Shown here: piece by piece, positions 1 to 9,171 of the stretch
Position numbering within the stretch: the stretch's first letter is position 1
Layout: the number at the start of each line of letters is the position of its first letter
DNA from: Pseudemcibacter aquimaris
Lineage (GTDB): Bacteria > Pseudomonadota > Alphaproteobacteria > Sphingomonadales > Emcibacteraceae
DNA: 64,000 nt
NCBI RefSeq assembly: GCF_028869115.1
Contig: NZ_CP079800.1
Location: forward strand, 1,550,001-1,614,000
Reading direction: 5' to 3'
Made by a program: the position numbers and the translations under genes
The notes under the pieces: model-generated
Told to the model about the DNA's origin: nothing
Databases searched by the model: none
Seen by the model: the letters and a program-made list of their open reading frames with translations, nothing else

Positions 1-2
1 TT

Positions 3-2246
3 GCGTCTGATGGTGAAATTTCCATTGGTGCAGGGTTAATTGATAGTGACAAAACCTATTATGCAAATTGGCAGGCAACCCCATGGTTTGAAACAACGTT
101 ACGATACACCGATCTTGATAATGCTCACATTGATAAAGCACTTGATATTAAGCTTAGAATTCTTGATGAAGGTGATATTAGACCGGCAATAGCCATTGGC
201 CTACAAGACTTACTTGGCAATGGATTAAGTAGTGGTGAATATATTGTTGCTAGCAAAAGAATTTCAAATTTTGATATTACCGCCGGATTTGGTTTTGGAA
301 ATCTCGCGCACCGGGCAAAAATAAATAATATTTTTAAAATATTCGGTGACAGGTTTAATAACAGAGAGTTTGTGGATAATGGTTCAGAAAAACTGCGGTT
401 CGATGATTATTTTTCCGGTGACCGGATGGGTTTTTTCTGGGGGGTAGAATATAATACACCGATAAAAAAATTAACTGCAAAAGTTGAATATTCCACGTTT
501 GATAAATCCAAAACAGATGGTTTCGAAGATTATATTAGCAAAACGGCCTTTAATTTCGGCTTTAATTATAAGGCGAAAGAATGGCTTGAAATCGGTGGCG
601 GTTTATTACATGGAAATCAGCTTTCCTTAAATCTGACCTTAAAACAAAATCTTCATAAACCAATGAAATTGGGTTTTGCTGAGGGACAACGCCCAGATGA
701 AATCCGCACACGTGAAATTAGCAATTCACCAACGTCATCAAGAGATTTTAAAGATTATAATGATCAGGATATTATTTTTGAACGCTTAAACCGCCTTGGG
801 TTTACGGTTGAAAAGCTTGAAGTTAATCAAGATCATTTATATTTAACGTTGTTTAAATCCGGTGAAGAGCAAGTTTCCAAACTAATGCTATTTGGCGCTC
901 TCTTGGAAAAATATCCTGCCATCACATTAAGGTTTAGTGATCGTTCAGAAAATAGAGTGACGATTTATAGAAGTGACACACCTGGACAGCGTTCACTAGA
1001 AACATTTAAGAACAGCAGCCTTTATCAAAGAGAGCAGAATGCTGGTTCAGAAAATGCTACCCTCTTAAATAATGAAGTTTTAGCGGGACTTTCTAAACGC
1101 AATTTAAAACCCCACTCGGTAGAAATTATTGGTAATGAAGCTACAATTGTAAAAGGTGTGGGGCCATATACTGAACTTCCGAAAAATATTGGCCGCGTAG
1201 GGCGTTATCTAACGATATCAATGCCAGATAATATCGAAAGATATAATATCGTAACTCAAAATGACGGGGTAACGGTTTCCAATGTTTCTGTATTAAGAAA
1301 AGATATCGAAAATCTTGCTGGATATAATGGAAGCCCAGAAGAGGCGTTAGCAAACGCTCGCTTTAAAGAGCCAAACCATGTTTCTGCTAAGCAAGTCAAA
1401 AGCATTGAATATGGAATTTTTCCAGAAGTTATTTCCCATTTCGGCTCAACAAAAGATGATCATTTTAAAGCAGACGTAAATCTTAGAGCCTTTATTGGCT
1501 TTAATGTAACGCAGTCATTAAAATTATATGCAGAAGGAAAGCAGCATTTAATCGGTGATCTAGATCTAATTCCTGATACGCAGAGCACGAATGTCCCGCA
1601 CGTTCGCAGTGACATTGGCAAATATTCAGCAGAGGCAACAACAGCCATCAGGCGATTGAATGTTGAATATACATCTAATCCATTAAAGAATATTTATGCT
1701 CGTGTAACAGCGGGTCATTTGGAAGATATGTATAGTGGTATCAGTGGAGAGTTTTTATATAGTCCCTATAATGCCAGCATTTCTTTAGGTATAGATATTA
1801 ATTATGTAAAACAGCGTGATTATGACCAGTTATTTTCGATGAGAAATTATGAAACGGTCACTGGGCACGCGAACCTTTATTATATCAATAAGAAATATGA
1901 TATTACGACAAAACTAAGTGCGGGGCGTTACCTTGCAAAAGACTGGGGTGCGACACTAGATGTCGCGAGAGAGTTTGATAATGGAATTACCATTGGTGCT
2001 TTTGCAACTGTAACCGATATGTCAGAGCAGGATTTTGGCGAAGGCAGTTTTGATAAAGGGTTATATATGGTTGTTCCATTTGATTTCTTCTGGTTCAAGC
2101 AAAGCCGTGAAAAAACAAGGTTTAATTTCAGAAGACTTGGTAAAAACGGCGGGCAAAAACTTGATCGCAATAATCCATTATTTGAAACGATTACATATGG
2201 TCAGGAATATAAAGTACGCCGGGATTGGCAGAAATTTATCGAATAG
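3..2246 (+). CDS. YjbH-like outer-membrane exopolysaccharide protein, 5' partial
   Basis: The reading frame is open from base 3 with no stop, so the gene begins upstream of the window; the GTG at 372 is internal. About 747 codons are present, close to the roughly 700-residue size of the YjbH/GfcD family. Family-like features include a GLQDLLGNGLSSGEY stretch near the visible N-terminus, alternating beta-strand sequence, and a long C-terminal region rich in aromatic and Gly residues ending in QEYKVRRDWQKFIE, as in other YjbH proteins. The family is tied to export of a capsule- or slime-like exopolysaccharide (YjbEFGH or GfcABCDE operons) and is predicted to form an outer-membrane barrel. The N-terminal signal and operon partners lie outside the window. 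The gene is noticeably AT-rich. The family call is confident; the exact role is inferred. Confidence 0.8.
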   Translation, partial: ASDGEISIGAGLIDSDKTYYANWQATPWFETTLRYTDLDNAHIDKALDIKLRILDEGDIRPAIAIGLQDLLGNGLSSGEYIVASKRISNFDITAGFGFGNLAHRAKINNIFKIFGDRFNNREFVDNGSEKLRFDDYFSGDRMGFFWGVEYNTPIKKLTAKVEYSTFDKSKTDGFEDYISKTAFNFGFNYKAKEWLEIGGGLLHGNQLSLNLTLKQNLHKPMKLGFAEGQRPDEIRTREISNSPTSSRDFKDYNDQDIIFERLNRLGFTVEKLEVNQDHLYLTLFKSGEEQVSKLMLFGALLEKYPAITLRFSDRSENRVTIYRSDTPGQRSLETFKNSSLYQREQNAGSENATLLNNEVLAGLSKRNLKPHSVEIIGNEATIVKGVGPYTELPKNIGRVGRYLTISMPDNIERYNIVTQNDGVTVSNVSVLRKDIENLAGYNGSPEEALANARFKEPNHVSAKQVKSIEYGIFPEVISHFGSTKDDHFKADVNLRAFIGFNVTQSLKLYAEGKQHLIGDLDLIPDTQSTNVPHVRSDIGKYSAEATTAIRRLNVEYTSNPLKNIYARVTAGHLEDMYSGISGEFLYSPYNASISLGIDINYVKQRDYDQLFSMRNYETVTGHANLYYINKKYDITTKLSAGRYLAKDWGATLDVAREFDNGITIGAFATVTDMSEQDFGEGSFDKGLYMVVPFDFFWFKQSREKTRFNFRRLGKNGGQKLDRNNPLFETITYGQEYKVRRDWQKFIE

Positions 2247-2390
2247 CGCTTTGGTCGAAAAGTAAAGCTGACGATCTGCTTATCCCGTGCATAAGGTGTT
2301 GAGTTTCCCTTGATATTTCTTCTGATGGAATGGCAAATTTAATCAAAAATAATTAAAAGTAAAAAAAAGTGATTTTTAGTGAAAAACGTA

Positions 2391-2419
2391 TTGCATGTTG
2401 TGAAGAAAATCACTATGTT
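2391..2419 (+). promoter_or_regulatory. Sigma70-like promoter of tRNA-Gln
   Basis: TTGCAT (2391-2396) and TATGTT (2414-2419) are separated by exactly 17 bases and lie about 30 bases before the tRNA 5' end. No other gene is near enough to use it. The -35 and -10 hexamers match the consensus only partly, so this is a prediction. Confidence 0.5.
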
Positions 2420-2449
2420 CGCACCACCTTAAGGCAAACAGTTGATTGC

Positions 2450-2523
2450 TGGGGTGTAGCCAAGCGGTAAGGCACCGGGTTTTGATCCCGTGATCGCAGG
2501 TTCGATCCCTGCCACCCCAGCCA
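2450..2523 (+). tRNA. tRNA-Gln (anticodon TTG)
   Basis: A full cloverleaf can be drawn. The acceptor stem TGGGGTG pairs with CACCCCA, the D-arm contains AGCGGTAAGGC, and the anticodon loop TTTTGAT (2480-2486) carries TTG at 2482-2484, reading CAA glutamine codons. The T-loop is GTTCGATCC, followed by discriminator G and an encoded CCA (2521-2523). One C-T mismatch closes the top of the anticodon stem. The sequence resembles bacterial glutamine tRNAs. Confidence 0.95.
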
Positions 2524-2565
2524 ACTTATCTTTTCCCGAAAATTGTTGTCAGTTAGTAGATATAG

Positions 2566-2596
2566 AAAAACCGGACTCTTCTGTTGAAAAGTCCGG
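2566..2596 (-). terminator. Rho-independent terminator of phoB
   Basis: An inverted repeat CCGGACT (2571-2577) / AGTCCGG (2590-2596) is followed on the minus strand by five T residues (2570-2566). It lies about 35 bases past the phoB stop codon. Read on the plus strand it has no good T tract, so it serves phoB rather than the tRNA. Confidence 0.75.
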
Positions 2597-2631
2597 CTTC
2601 AGTTTAGTGTTTAAACATTTTTTTTGAATTT

Positions 2632-3321
2632 TTAAGTATCTTCGTCTAGAGAGTATCCAGCAGAACGAACCGTTCTGATAATGTTTTGTTTTCCATTAAC
2701 GTTCAATGCTTTTCTAAGGCGTCTGATATGCACGTCAACCGTTCTTGATTCTACATAAATATCATTACCCCAAACCATATCAAGCAGCTGTTCACGTGAA
2801 AACACGCGGCGTGGGTTTTCCATGAAAAACTTTAAAATATTAAATTCTGTAGGGCCCAGATGAATCGGTTCACCATCACGCATAATCTTTCTATAGGAAA
2901 GATCCATAATAATACCTGCATATTCAAGCGTCTGTTCACTTAAAGCAGGTCTTATGCGACGGAGGATTGCCTTAACGCGTGCGATTAATTCTTTCGGGGA
3001 AAATGGTTTGGATACATAATCATCCGCACCAGTATCAAGTCCGCGAATTTTATCTGTTTCTTCGCTTCTTGCCGTAAGCATGATAATCGGAATATTTTGC
3101 GTGTTTTTGTCGCGTCTTAAACGGCGGCAAATTTCAATGCCTGAAAGGTTAGGAAGCATCCAGTCCAATAAAATTAGATCAGGAAGTTCTGCTGTTGCAC
3201 TGAGTAATCCTTCTTCACCATCCATTTCAATATGAGCAGAATATCCTTCTTGCTCAAGGTTGTATCTGATAAGTTCAGTGATGCTAGGATCATCTTCAAT
3301 AATAAGTATTTTAGCTGTCAT
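2632..3321 (-). CDS. phoB: Phosphate regulon response regulator PhoB
   Basis: An OmpR-class response regulator of about 229 residues. The N-terminal receiver has the acidic pair in IIEDD, a phospho-acceptor Asp in LILLDWMLP (about residue 53), a conserved Thr in MLTAR and a Lys in SKPFSP. The C-terminal winged-helix domain contains GPTEFNILKFF and TVDVHIRRLRKAL, typical of PhoB. It activates phosphate-starvation genes when phosphorylated by PhoR. I chose the ATG at 3321 (MTAKILIIEDD); a TTG three codons upstream is possible. phoR lies just upstream on the same strand, and a Pho box lies between the two genes, indicating autoregulation. Its own terminator follows. Confidence 0.93.
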   Translation of the reverse strand: MTAKILIIEDDPSITELIRYNLEQEGYSAHIEMDGEEGLLSATAELPDLILLDWMLPNLSGIEICRRLRRDKNTQNIPIIMLTARSEETDKIRGLDTGADDYVSKPFSPKELIARVKAILRRIRPALSEQTLEYAGIIMDLSYRKIMRDGEPIHLGPTEFNILKFFMENPRRVFSREQLLDMVWGNDIYVESRTVDVHIRRLRKALNVNGKQNIIRTVRSAGYSLDEDT

Positions 3322-3390
3322 TACGTTCAATATATACCAAAATTAGTTATAATACTATAAGTTACCTTGAGCGGAATATGGCATTTCATT

Positions 3391-3408
3391 GTTACAGATA
3401 TATGACAG
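3391..3408 (-). promoter_or_regulatory. Pho box upstream of phoB
   Basis: On the minus strand the sequence reads CTGTCAT-ATAT-CTGTAAC, two direct 7-bp repeats spaced by 4 bases. This matches the PhoB-binding consensus CTGTCAT-N4-CTGTCAT at 12 of 14 repeat positions. It starts six bases past the phoR stop and about 70 bases before the phoB start, so phoB probably has its own phosphate-controlled promoter. Confidence 0.8.
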
Positions 3409-3414
3409 TTTTGT

Positions 3415-4665
3415 TTAATTTCTTTGAACAGGTAGGTTAACGATGGCCGTCGTATATTCACCAACTTTGCTGCGGAAGTGAAGGTTTCCTTCGTGTCGTT
3501 GGATGATATGTTTAACAATTGCAAGGCCAAGACCAGTGCCGCCAAGACTGCGTGATCTTGCTGTATCAACACGGTAAAAGCGTTCAGTTAAACGTTCGAT
3601 ATGTTCAGGGGCGATACCTTGTCCTTCGTTTGTGATTTCAATTTGTGCGTATTCTTTTTGGTCTTTTACATCGACCACTTTTGCGATGCCAACAGTTATA
3701 GTTGATTTTTCACTGCCATATTTAATGGCATTATCAATCAGGTTTTGAAACACTTGTGTCAGTTGATCGCGATCAGCAATAATTACATCAAGGTCAGGGT
3801 CAAAATTAAAAACGGTTGTAATTTCTCGTTTATCAAGACGGATGTTGAGCGTCTCGATCACATTTTCAATGGTTTTTACCAGGGATACTTTTTCTTCTGG
3901 TGGAATATGAACGTCACGTTCAATATGGCTAAGGGATAACAAGTCTTCAATCAGTCGTGTCATCCTATTGGCTTCATTGCGCATGATGGTAAGGAAGCGT
4001 TCTGCTGCAACAGGATCTTCTTTTGCTGGTCCCATCAATGTTTCAACAAACCCAAGAATAGAGGCAAGTGGTGTTCTTAATTCATGGCTTACGTTTGCAA
4101 CAAAGTCGACACGCATTCTTTCTGCTTCTCGTACGCTTGTGATGTCATAAATTCCAAGGAATAATGTTCTGATTGGATCCATATCATCATCAGATTCATT
4201 TTCCAGTACGTGAATTCTTAACAGGAATGTTTTCGATTTTGGCCCTGGCGTTGCATACTCAATGGTGTTGGAGCTGCCGGTTTCGATGGCTTTAGTAATA
4301 GCATTTAGGGCTTCTGCATCTTTTAAGTAATCGGATACATCCTGCCTTAATATATCTGCACCAAAAACTTCGGTCGCGGATTTATTCGCCATGATAATCA
4401 GTTTATTTTCATCAAGAATTAAAAATGGATCGGCCAGGTTTTCAAGAATATCAACGAAAATTGATGGTGAATTTTCATATTCGATCAATGTTTCCGGATT
4501 TCTTCTGGAAGAACTCTTACTTAAAAAGAAAAGAGAAAATAAAGCTGTTGCAACAAGTATAATCACCGAAAGAAGATCTATGCTGCCATCATAATGTAAA
4601 TAGGATATCGCAACAAAAAACGGAATAAGATAGGGAAGTGCTTTAATTTTTCTAGTTAACATCAT
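3415..4665 (-). CDS. phoR: Phosphate regulon sensor histidine kinase PhoR
   Basis: A 416-residue membrane histidine kinase. Two hydrophobic segments (about 8-26 and 30-49) separated by a very short loop give almost no periplasmic domain, as in PhoR, which senses through the Pst/PhoU complex rather than a ligand. A PAS domain occupies about 70-180. The H-box NVSHELRTPLAS places the phospho-acceptor at His194, the N-box QNLIDNAIKYG is at about 307-317, and the ATP-lid motif GGTGLGLAIVK is near 375-385. It lies 84 bases upstream of phoB on the same strand. Identity as PhoR rests on this architecture and the phoB partner. No pstSCAB or phoU is in the window. Confidence 0.9.
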   Translation of the reverse strand: MMLTRKIKALPYLIPFFVAISYLHYDGSIDLLSVIILVATALFSLFFLSKSSSRRNPETLIEYENSPSIFVDILENLADPFLILDENKLIIMANKSATEVFGADILRQDVSDYLKDAEALNAITKAIETGSSNTIEYATPGPKSKTFLLRIHVLENESDDDMDPIRTLFLGIYDITSVREAERMRVDFVANVSHELRTPLASILGFVETLMGPAKEDPVAAERFLTIMRNEANRMTRLIEDLLSLSHIERDVHIPPEEKVSLVKTIENVIETLNIRLDKREITTVFNFDPDLDVIIADRDQLTQVFQNLIDNAIKYGSEKSTITVGIAKVVDVKDQKEYAQIEITNEGQGIAPEHIERLTERFYRVDTARSRSLGGTGLGLAIVKHIIQRHEGNLHFRSKVGEYTTAIVNLPVQRN

Positions 4666-4750
4666 TCTTTAATCTCAAAAACTGGCACATGCTATATAAT
4701 GACTATGCCAATGTCGAGTTTGTAACATAAGTTTCATATTTGCCTAAATA

Positions 4751-5446
4751 TTATCTTTTATGAGCATTGATTGCATCAATCATTTCATCAAAATGCTCGA
4801 TAACAATATCAGGCCCCAGCTCTGTAACCGGCGTTTCAGTATAACCAAATGTAACACCAACGGTAAGCATGCCTGCAGAGTTACCGGCTAATATGTCATT
4901 AATGCTATCGCCAACCATAATCGCTTCATTCGGATCAGCATTCATTAATTCGCATGTGGAAAATAGATGTCTTGGATCCGGTTTTTTATAAGAAAAGCTA
5001 TCACCGCACGTCACGGCATCAAAATAATGTTTGATGTTAAAATCATCGAGTAAGGCATGGGTTAGCTGGATGTTTTTATTTGTGCAGATCGCAAGTGGTA
5101 TATTCTGCCCTTTTAAAATATCAAGCATTTCCAAAATACCGGGGAACAATACTGTTTTATCAGAAATGTGATTTAAGTAATAATCAAGATATTCATGAAA
5201 TAATTCTTCAAGCCAATTTTCATCTGGCGCGTCGCCGGTATGGCTAAAGCCTTTCATGATCAATGCTTTTGCCCCTTGACCAACCATGTTTCTGATTAGG
5301 TGATCTTCGATTTCATCGCGGCTGTTTTTCTTCAGAATGTGATTTAATGTGGCCGATAGATCAAGTGCAGTGTCAGCAACTGTTCCATCAAGATCGAAAA
5401 GAATGGCACTTGGTTTTTTATTAAGCATTTTTATTACTAAATCCAT
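4751..5446 (-). CDS. gph: Phosphoglycolate phosphatase-like HAD hydrolase
   Basis: A HAD-superfamily phosphatase of 231 residues. Motif I is LFDLDGTVADT, with nucleophile Asp18 and acid/base Asp20. A helical cap follows, then motif II ICTNKN and motifs III/IV in SYKKPDP and MVGDSINDI. The length and the DGTVADT signature fit phosphoglycolate phosphatase, which removes 2-phosphoglycolate formed in DNA repair. Other HAD sugar-phosphate phosphatases look similar, so the substrate is inferred. It is divergent from glmU, with a 96-bp shared intergenic region. A second ATG six codons inside is an alternative start; neither has a clear Shine-Dalgarno sequence. Confidence 0.8.
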   Translation of the reverse strand: MDLVIKMLNKKPSAILFDLDGTVADTALDLSATLNHILKKNSRDEIEDHLIRNMVGQGAKALIMKGFSHTGDAPDENWLEELFHEYLDYYLNHISDKTVLFPGILEMLDILKGQNIPLAICTNKNIQLTHALLDDFNIKHYFDAVTCGDSFSYKKPDPRHLFSTCELMNADPNEAIMVGDSINDILAGNSAGMLTVGVTFGYTETPVTELGPDIVIEHFDEMIDAINAHKR

Positions 5447-5542
5447 TATTTTTATATTATATTCAGTCTTGGTTAATGTTATGGCACTATGTTGCCAAAA
5501 TGAAAAGCCATAGAATAAAAAATACGGGGATAATAAGAACCA

Positions 5543-6877
5543 ATGTCCAATAATGACATCGCTGTTGTGATCCTTGCCGCAGGCAAAGGAACACGAATGA
5601 AATCAAGTAAGCATAAAGTACTTCATCCAATCGGCGGCAGACCAATGCTGCATCATTTATTGGATAATGTTGATGTGCTTAATCCAGATAAAAAAGTGAT
5701 TGTTGTTGGCGCCGATAAGGAACAAGTTGAAAATTCTGTTGGTGATCAGGCTGAAGTGGTTGTTCAGGAACCGCAGCTTGGAACTGGACACGCGGTTCAA
5801 ATGAGCCGCGAGGCCCTAAGTGGTTTTACGGGGCGTGTACTTGTTCTTTATGGGGATGTGCCACTCGTATCCGTTGATACTATGCGGAACATGATTAATA
5901 CGGATGCAGATGTCGTTGTACTTGGCTTTACACCAGATGATGCAAAGGCATATGGTCGCTTAAAAGTGAATGAAAACGGTGGTTTGGATGCAATCGTTGA
6001 ATTTAAAGATGCAAACGAAGAAGAGCGCGCGATTAAATTATGTAATAGCGGCATTATGGCCGTAAGCGGCAAATATTTATTTGAAATGCTTGATGCTGTT
6101 TCAAATGACAATGCAGCGGGTGAATATTATTTAACCGACCTTGTGGAAATCGCAGGCAGTAAAAATTTAAAATGTGCCGTTGTGCATGCGGACGAAGAAG
6201 AGGTAACCGGGATTAATAGCCGAAGCGAGCTTGCTGCAGTTGAGAAAAAATTCCAACAATCAAAGCGCAATCATTTTATGGCCGAAGGTGTCACAATGCT
6301 TGACCCGGATACGGTTTATTTTGCCTATGATACAAAAGTTGGAAAAGACGTTGTTATCGGGCCAAATGTATTCTTTGGACCCGGTGTAACAATTGCTGAT
6401 AATGTGACCATTAATGCATTCACACATATCGAAGGCGCAACAGTGGACGAAGGCGCATCAATCGGGCCATTCGCACGTTTAAGACCAAATGCGAATATCG
6501 GTAAAAAGGTAAAAGTCGGGAATTTCGTTGAAATTAAAAAAGCCAACATCGAAGAAGGCGCAAAAATAAGCCACCTTAGTTATGTTGGTGATGCGCGCGT
6601 TGGAAAAAATGCCAATATTGGCGCAGGTACAATTACTTGTAATTATGATGGATATTTCAAATATCATACTGATATAGGCGAGGGGGCATTCATCGGATCG
6701 AACAGTTCGCTTGTGGCACCGGTAAATATTGGGGATGGTGCAATCATTGGCGCCGGTAGTGTTATTACATCTGTTGTTGAAGCGGATGCGCTCGCGATTA
6801 CGCGTGCCAAACAACGTGCGCTTGGTGGTTGGGCGGCAAAATTCCGTATTACGCAACAAGATAAAAAGAATAAATAG
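5543..6877 (+). CDS. glmU: Bifunctional UDP-GlcNAc pyrophosphorylase / GlcN-1-P acetyltransferase
   Basis: A 444-residue protein with the two GlmU domains in order. The N-terminal nucleotidyltransferase carries VILAAGKGTRMKSSKHK, the uridylyltransferase signature. The C-terminal left-handed beta-helix shows hexapeptide repeats (for example IGPNVFFGPGVTI and IGPFARLRPNANIG) and the acetyltransferase motif ISHLSYVGDARVG containing the catalytic His. It acetylates GlcN-1-P and then makes UDP-GlcNAc for peptidoglycan and lipopolysaccharide. glmS starts nine bases after its stop, so the two genes form an operon covering consecutive steps of the same pathway. Confidence 0.97.
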   Translation: MSNNDIAVVILAAGKGTRMKSSKHKVLHPIGGRPMLHHLLDNVDVLNPDKKVIVVGADKEQVENSVGDQAEVVVQEPQLGTGHAVQMSREALSGFTGRVLVLYGDVPLVSVDTMRNMINTDADVVVLGFTPDDAKAYGRLKVNENGGLDAIVEFKDANEEERAIKLCNSGIMAVSGKYLFEMLDAVSNDNAAGEYYLTDLVEIAGSKNLKCAVVHADEEEVTGINSRSELAAVEKKFQQSKRNHFMAEGVTMLDPDTVYFAYDTKVGKDVVIGPNVFFGPGVTIADNVTINAFTHIEGATVDEGASIGPFARLRPNANIGKKVKVGNFVEIKKANIEEGAKISHLSYVGDARVGKNANIGAGTITCNYDGYFKYHTDIGEGAFIGSNSSLVAPVNIGDGAIIGAGSVITSVVEADALAITRAKQRALGGWAAKFRITQQDKKNK

Positions 6878-6885
6878 GGGGAAAT

Positions 6886-8727
6886 ATGTGTGGAATAATA
6901 GGTATACTCGGGGATGGAAATGTAACCGAGCGTGTCATTGACGGTTTAAGAAGGCTAGAATATCGTGGGTATGATAGCGCGGGTATTGCGACGCTATGTG
7001 ATGGGAACTCTCTTGACCGTAGAAGAGCCAAGGGTAAATTAAAAAACCTTGAAGAAATTCTCGAAAATCAGACGTTAGATGGCATTGTTGGTATCGGGCA
7101 CACTCGTTGGGCGACCCATGGTGAGCCAACAACCGAAAATGCCCATCCGCATGCCACGGAAAAAGTGGCCGTTGTCCATAACGGGATTATCGAAAATTTC
7201 CGTGATCTTCGTGAAAAATTAAGTGCAAAAGGCCATCAGTTTTTAACCGAGACGGATACAGAAACCATCGTCCATTTAATCACTGATTATATTGATCAGG
7301 GAATGTCATCCCGTGAAGCAGCAAAAGCAGCCTTATCTGAACTTCATGGTGCCTTTGCGCTTGCGATTATATTCGAAGGCGAAGACGATCTTATGATCGG
7401 GGCAAGACGTGGTAGTCCGCTAGTACTTGGTTACGGAACAAATGAACTTCAGGACAAGGAAATGTATTTGGGTTCAGATGCCATTGCACTATCACATCTG
7501 ACCAACAGGATTGCTTATCTTGATGAAGGGGATCATGTTGAAATTACACGTAACTCTGTTCGTGTTTTTGATGAAAATGGTGTTGTCGTAAGCCGTGAAA
7601 TCCACACGGTTAATACGGATAATGGTAATATTGACAAGGGCAATTATAACCATTTCATGATGAAGGAAATATATGAGCAACCTACCGTGGTTGGTCAAAC
7701 AATAGCAACGCTTATTGATCCGTTAAAAGGACATGTTGAATTGCCGGAAATGCCATTCAATTTGGCAGAAATAAAAAATGTAACCATCATTGCATGCGGT
7801 ACATCATATTATGCAGCAATGGTTGCAAAATACTGGATGGAACGATTAGGGCGTATCAAGGTCGATGTGGATATCGCATCGGAATTTAGATACCGTGAAC
7901 CGGTGATGGATGATGGTGGGTTATCCATTTTTATTTCCCAAAGTGGTGAAACAGCGGATACACTTGCAGCGTTGAGGTACGCCAAATCACAAAGGCAGCA
8001 TATTTTATCGATACTGAATGTTGCCAAAAGTTCAATGGAACGAGAAAGCGATGTTGTTCTGCATACTCATGCGGGGCCAGAGGTTGGTGTCGCATCCACA
8101 AAAGCATTTACCTGTCAGCTTGCAATACTTGCGTGTTTTGCTATTGCACATGCAAAGGCCGCAGGCAAAATCGACGCCGAAGAAGAAAACAGACTTTGTA
8201 TAGCACTTTCGGAAGTGCCAGCAAGGATGGCAGAAGTGCTTAACCACGATGAGGCCATCCAGGAAATGGCGCTTGAAGTGGCAAAGGCGAGGGATGTGAT
8301 TTATCTTGGTCGTGGACTTGAATACCCAATCGCCATGGAAGGGGCACTTAAATTAAAAGAAATATCCTATATCCACGCAGAAGGATACGCCGCCGGTGAA
8401 ATGAAGCACGGGCCAATTGCGCTGATTGATAAAGATGTGCCGATCATCGTTATCGCGCCGAGCGGCCGGCTTTATGAAAAAACAGTTTCAAACATGCAGG
8501 AAGTGATTGCGCGTAAAGGACAGGTTTATTTCTTTACAGATATTGAGGGCGCAAAAACTGACGGCGAAGCCGCAATCGCGACAATAGCACTACCGATGCT
8601 TGATGAATTTGTAACACCGATTTTGCATGCAATTCCGGTGCAGCTTTTAAGTTATCATGTGGCGGTTGCCAAGGGTACTGATGTGGATCAACCAAGGAAC
8701 CTTGCAAAATCTGTTACTGTTGAATAG
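6886..8727 (+). CDS. glmS: Glutamine-fructose-6-phosphate aminotransferase (isomerizing)
   Basis: A 613-residue GlmS. It begins MCGIIGILG, so Cys2 becomes the N-terminal nucleophile of the glutaminase domain, followed by RRLEYRGYDSAGIA and HTRWATHGEP. Two SIS sugar-binding domains follow, with ACGTSYYA and SQSGETADTLAALR, and the conserved C-terminus LAKSVTVE. It converts fructose-6-phosphate and glutamine to glucosamine-6-phosphate. It is co-transcribed with glmU. There is no room for a glmS ribozyme in the 8-base gap. Confidence 0.97.
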   Translation: MCGIIGILGDGNVTERVIDGLRRLEYRGYDSAGIATLCDGNSLDRRRAKGKLKNLEEILENQTLDGIVGIGHTRWATHGEPTTENAHPHATEKVAVVHNGIIENFRDLREKLSAKGHQFLTETDTETIVHLITDYIDQGMSSREAAKAALSELHGAFALAIIFEGEDDLMIGARRGSPLVLGYGTNELQDKEMYLGSDAIALSHLTNRIAYLDEGDHVEITRNSVRVFDENGVVVSREIHTVNTDNGNIDKGNYNHFMMKEIYEQPTVVGQTIATLIDPLKGHVELPEMPFNLAEIKNVTIIACGTSYYAAMVAKYWMERLGRIKVDVDIASEFRYREPVMDDGGLSIFISQSGETADTLAALRYAKSQRQHILSILNVAKSSMERESDVVLHTHAGPEVGVASTKAFTCQLAILACFAIAHAKAAGKIDAEEENRLCIALSEVPARMAEVLNHDEAIQEMALEVAKARDVIYLGRGLEYPIAMEGALKLKEISYIHAEGYAAGEMKHGPIALIDKDVPIIVIAPSGRLYEKTVSNMQEVIARKGQVYFFTDIEGAKTDGEAAIATIALPMLDEFVTPILHAIPVQLLSYHVAVAKGTDVDQPRNLAKSVTVE

Positions 8728-8766
8728 GGTTATATTTCACATTTAAATTGATAGGGGGGGTGTAGA

Positions 8767-8889
8767 ATGGAATTTGTAGGAATATTAGGTTTTCTTTTTG
8801 CTTTGATCGCGATGGTCCGCGTTGATAAGCTTACACGAACGTTGAAAGAAAAGGGTTTCCTCGAAGAAGATTACGTCGAGGATGAATAA
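8767..8889 (+). CDS. Small hydrophobic N-terminal protein, 40 aa
   Basis: Reading ATG to TAA gives 40 residues beginning MEFVGILGFLFALIAMVRVD, a single short hydrophobic segment, then a charged tail with KEKGFLEEDYVEDE. A strong purine-rich ribosome site (seven Gs at 8754-8760) sits six bases before the ATG. It lies 39 bases past glmS on the same strand and is probably the third gene of that transcript. Function is unknown. The good ribosome site, the membrane-anchor-plus-charged-tail layout and the tight spacing support a real gene. Confidence 0.6.
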   Translation: MEFVGILGFLFALIAMVRVDKLTRTLKEKGFLEEDYVEDE

Positions 8890-8927
8890 TTGCTTTTAGA
8901 AAATATTTCATTCATAATTAAAGAGTT

Positions 8928-9104
8928 ATGATGCGATGGAAAATTCTTGAACTGGCGGAAAAATCGAACTCAATTGATGAAATCATCAATGAACTTGGAT
9001 CGGATAGCTCATATGGCATCACCGAAGAAGAAATCTTGCAGATTTTAAAACTCTATCAGGATAGTTTTTCTGAAAAACTTCAAAAAGAAATATTGAGCAG
9101 ATAA
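8928..9104 (+). CDS. Small acidic helical protein, 58 aa
   Basis: An open frame of 58 residues from ATG 8928 (a second ATG follows directly). It reads as mostly helical, with EIINELGSDSSYGITEEEIL and a charged C-terminus QKEILSR. It follows the 40-residue gene by 38 bases on the same strand and ends just before an inverted repeat. The ribosome site AAGAG before the start is modest. No family is recognised. It could be a small regulator or adaptor, but nothing in the sequence shows which. Confidence 0.5.
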   Translation: MMRWKILELAEKSNSIDEIINELGSDSSYGITEEEILQILKLYQDSFSEKLQKEILSR

Positions 9105-9109
9105 GAAGA

Positions 9110-9151
9110 CGCCGCAAACTTGCAAGCGTAATGCTTTCAAAGATTGCGGCG
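9110..9151. terminator. Inverted repeat between convergent genes
   Basis: CGCCGCAA (9110-9117) and TTGCGGCG (9144-9151) form an 8-bp GC-rich stem between the convergent small ORF and the universal stress gene. Neither side has a proper T tract (TCTTCTTA on the minus strand), so if it terminates transcription it is a weak bidirectional terminator. Confidence 0.4.
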
Positions 9152-9171
9152 CCAACTCACTCAGGAGGGAG

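Noticed and set aside
6878-6885. glmS ribozyme or riboswitch
   Set aside because: Only eight bases separate glmU and glmS, and such ribozymes are typical of Gram-positive bacteria.
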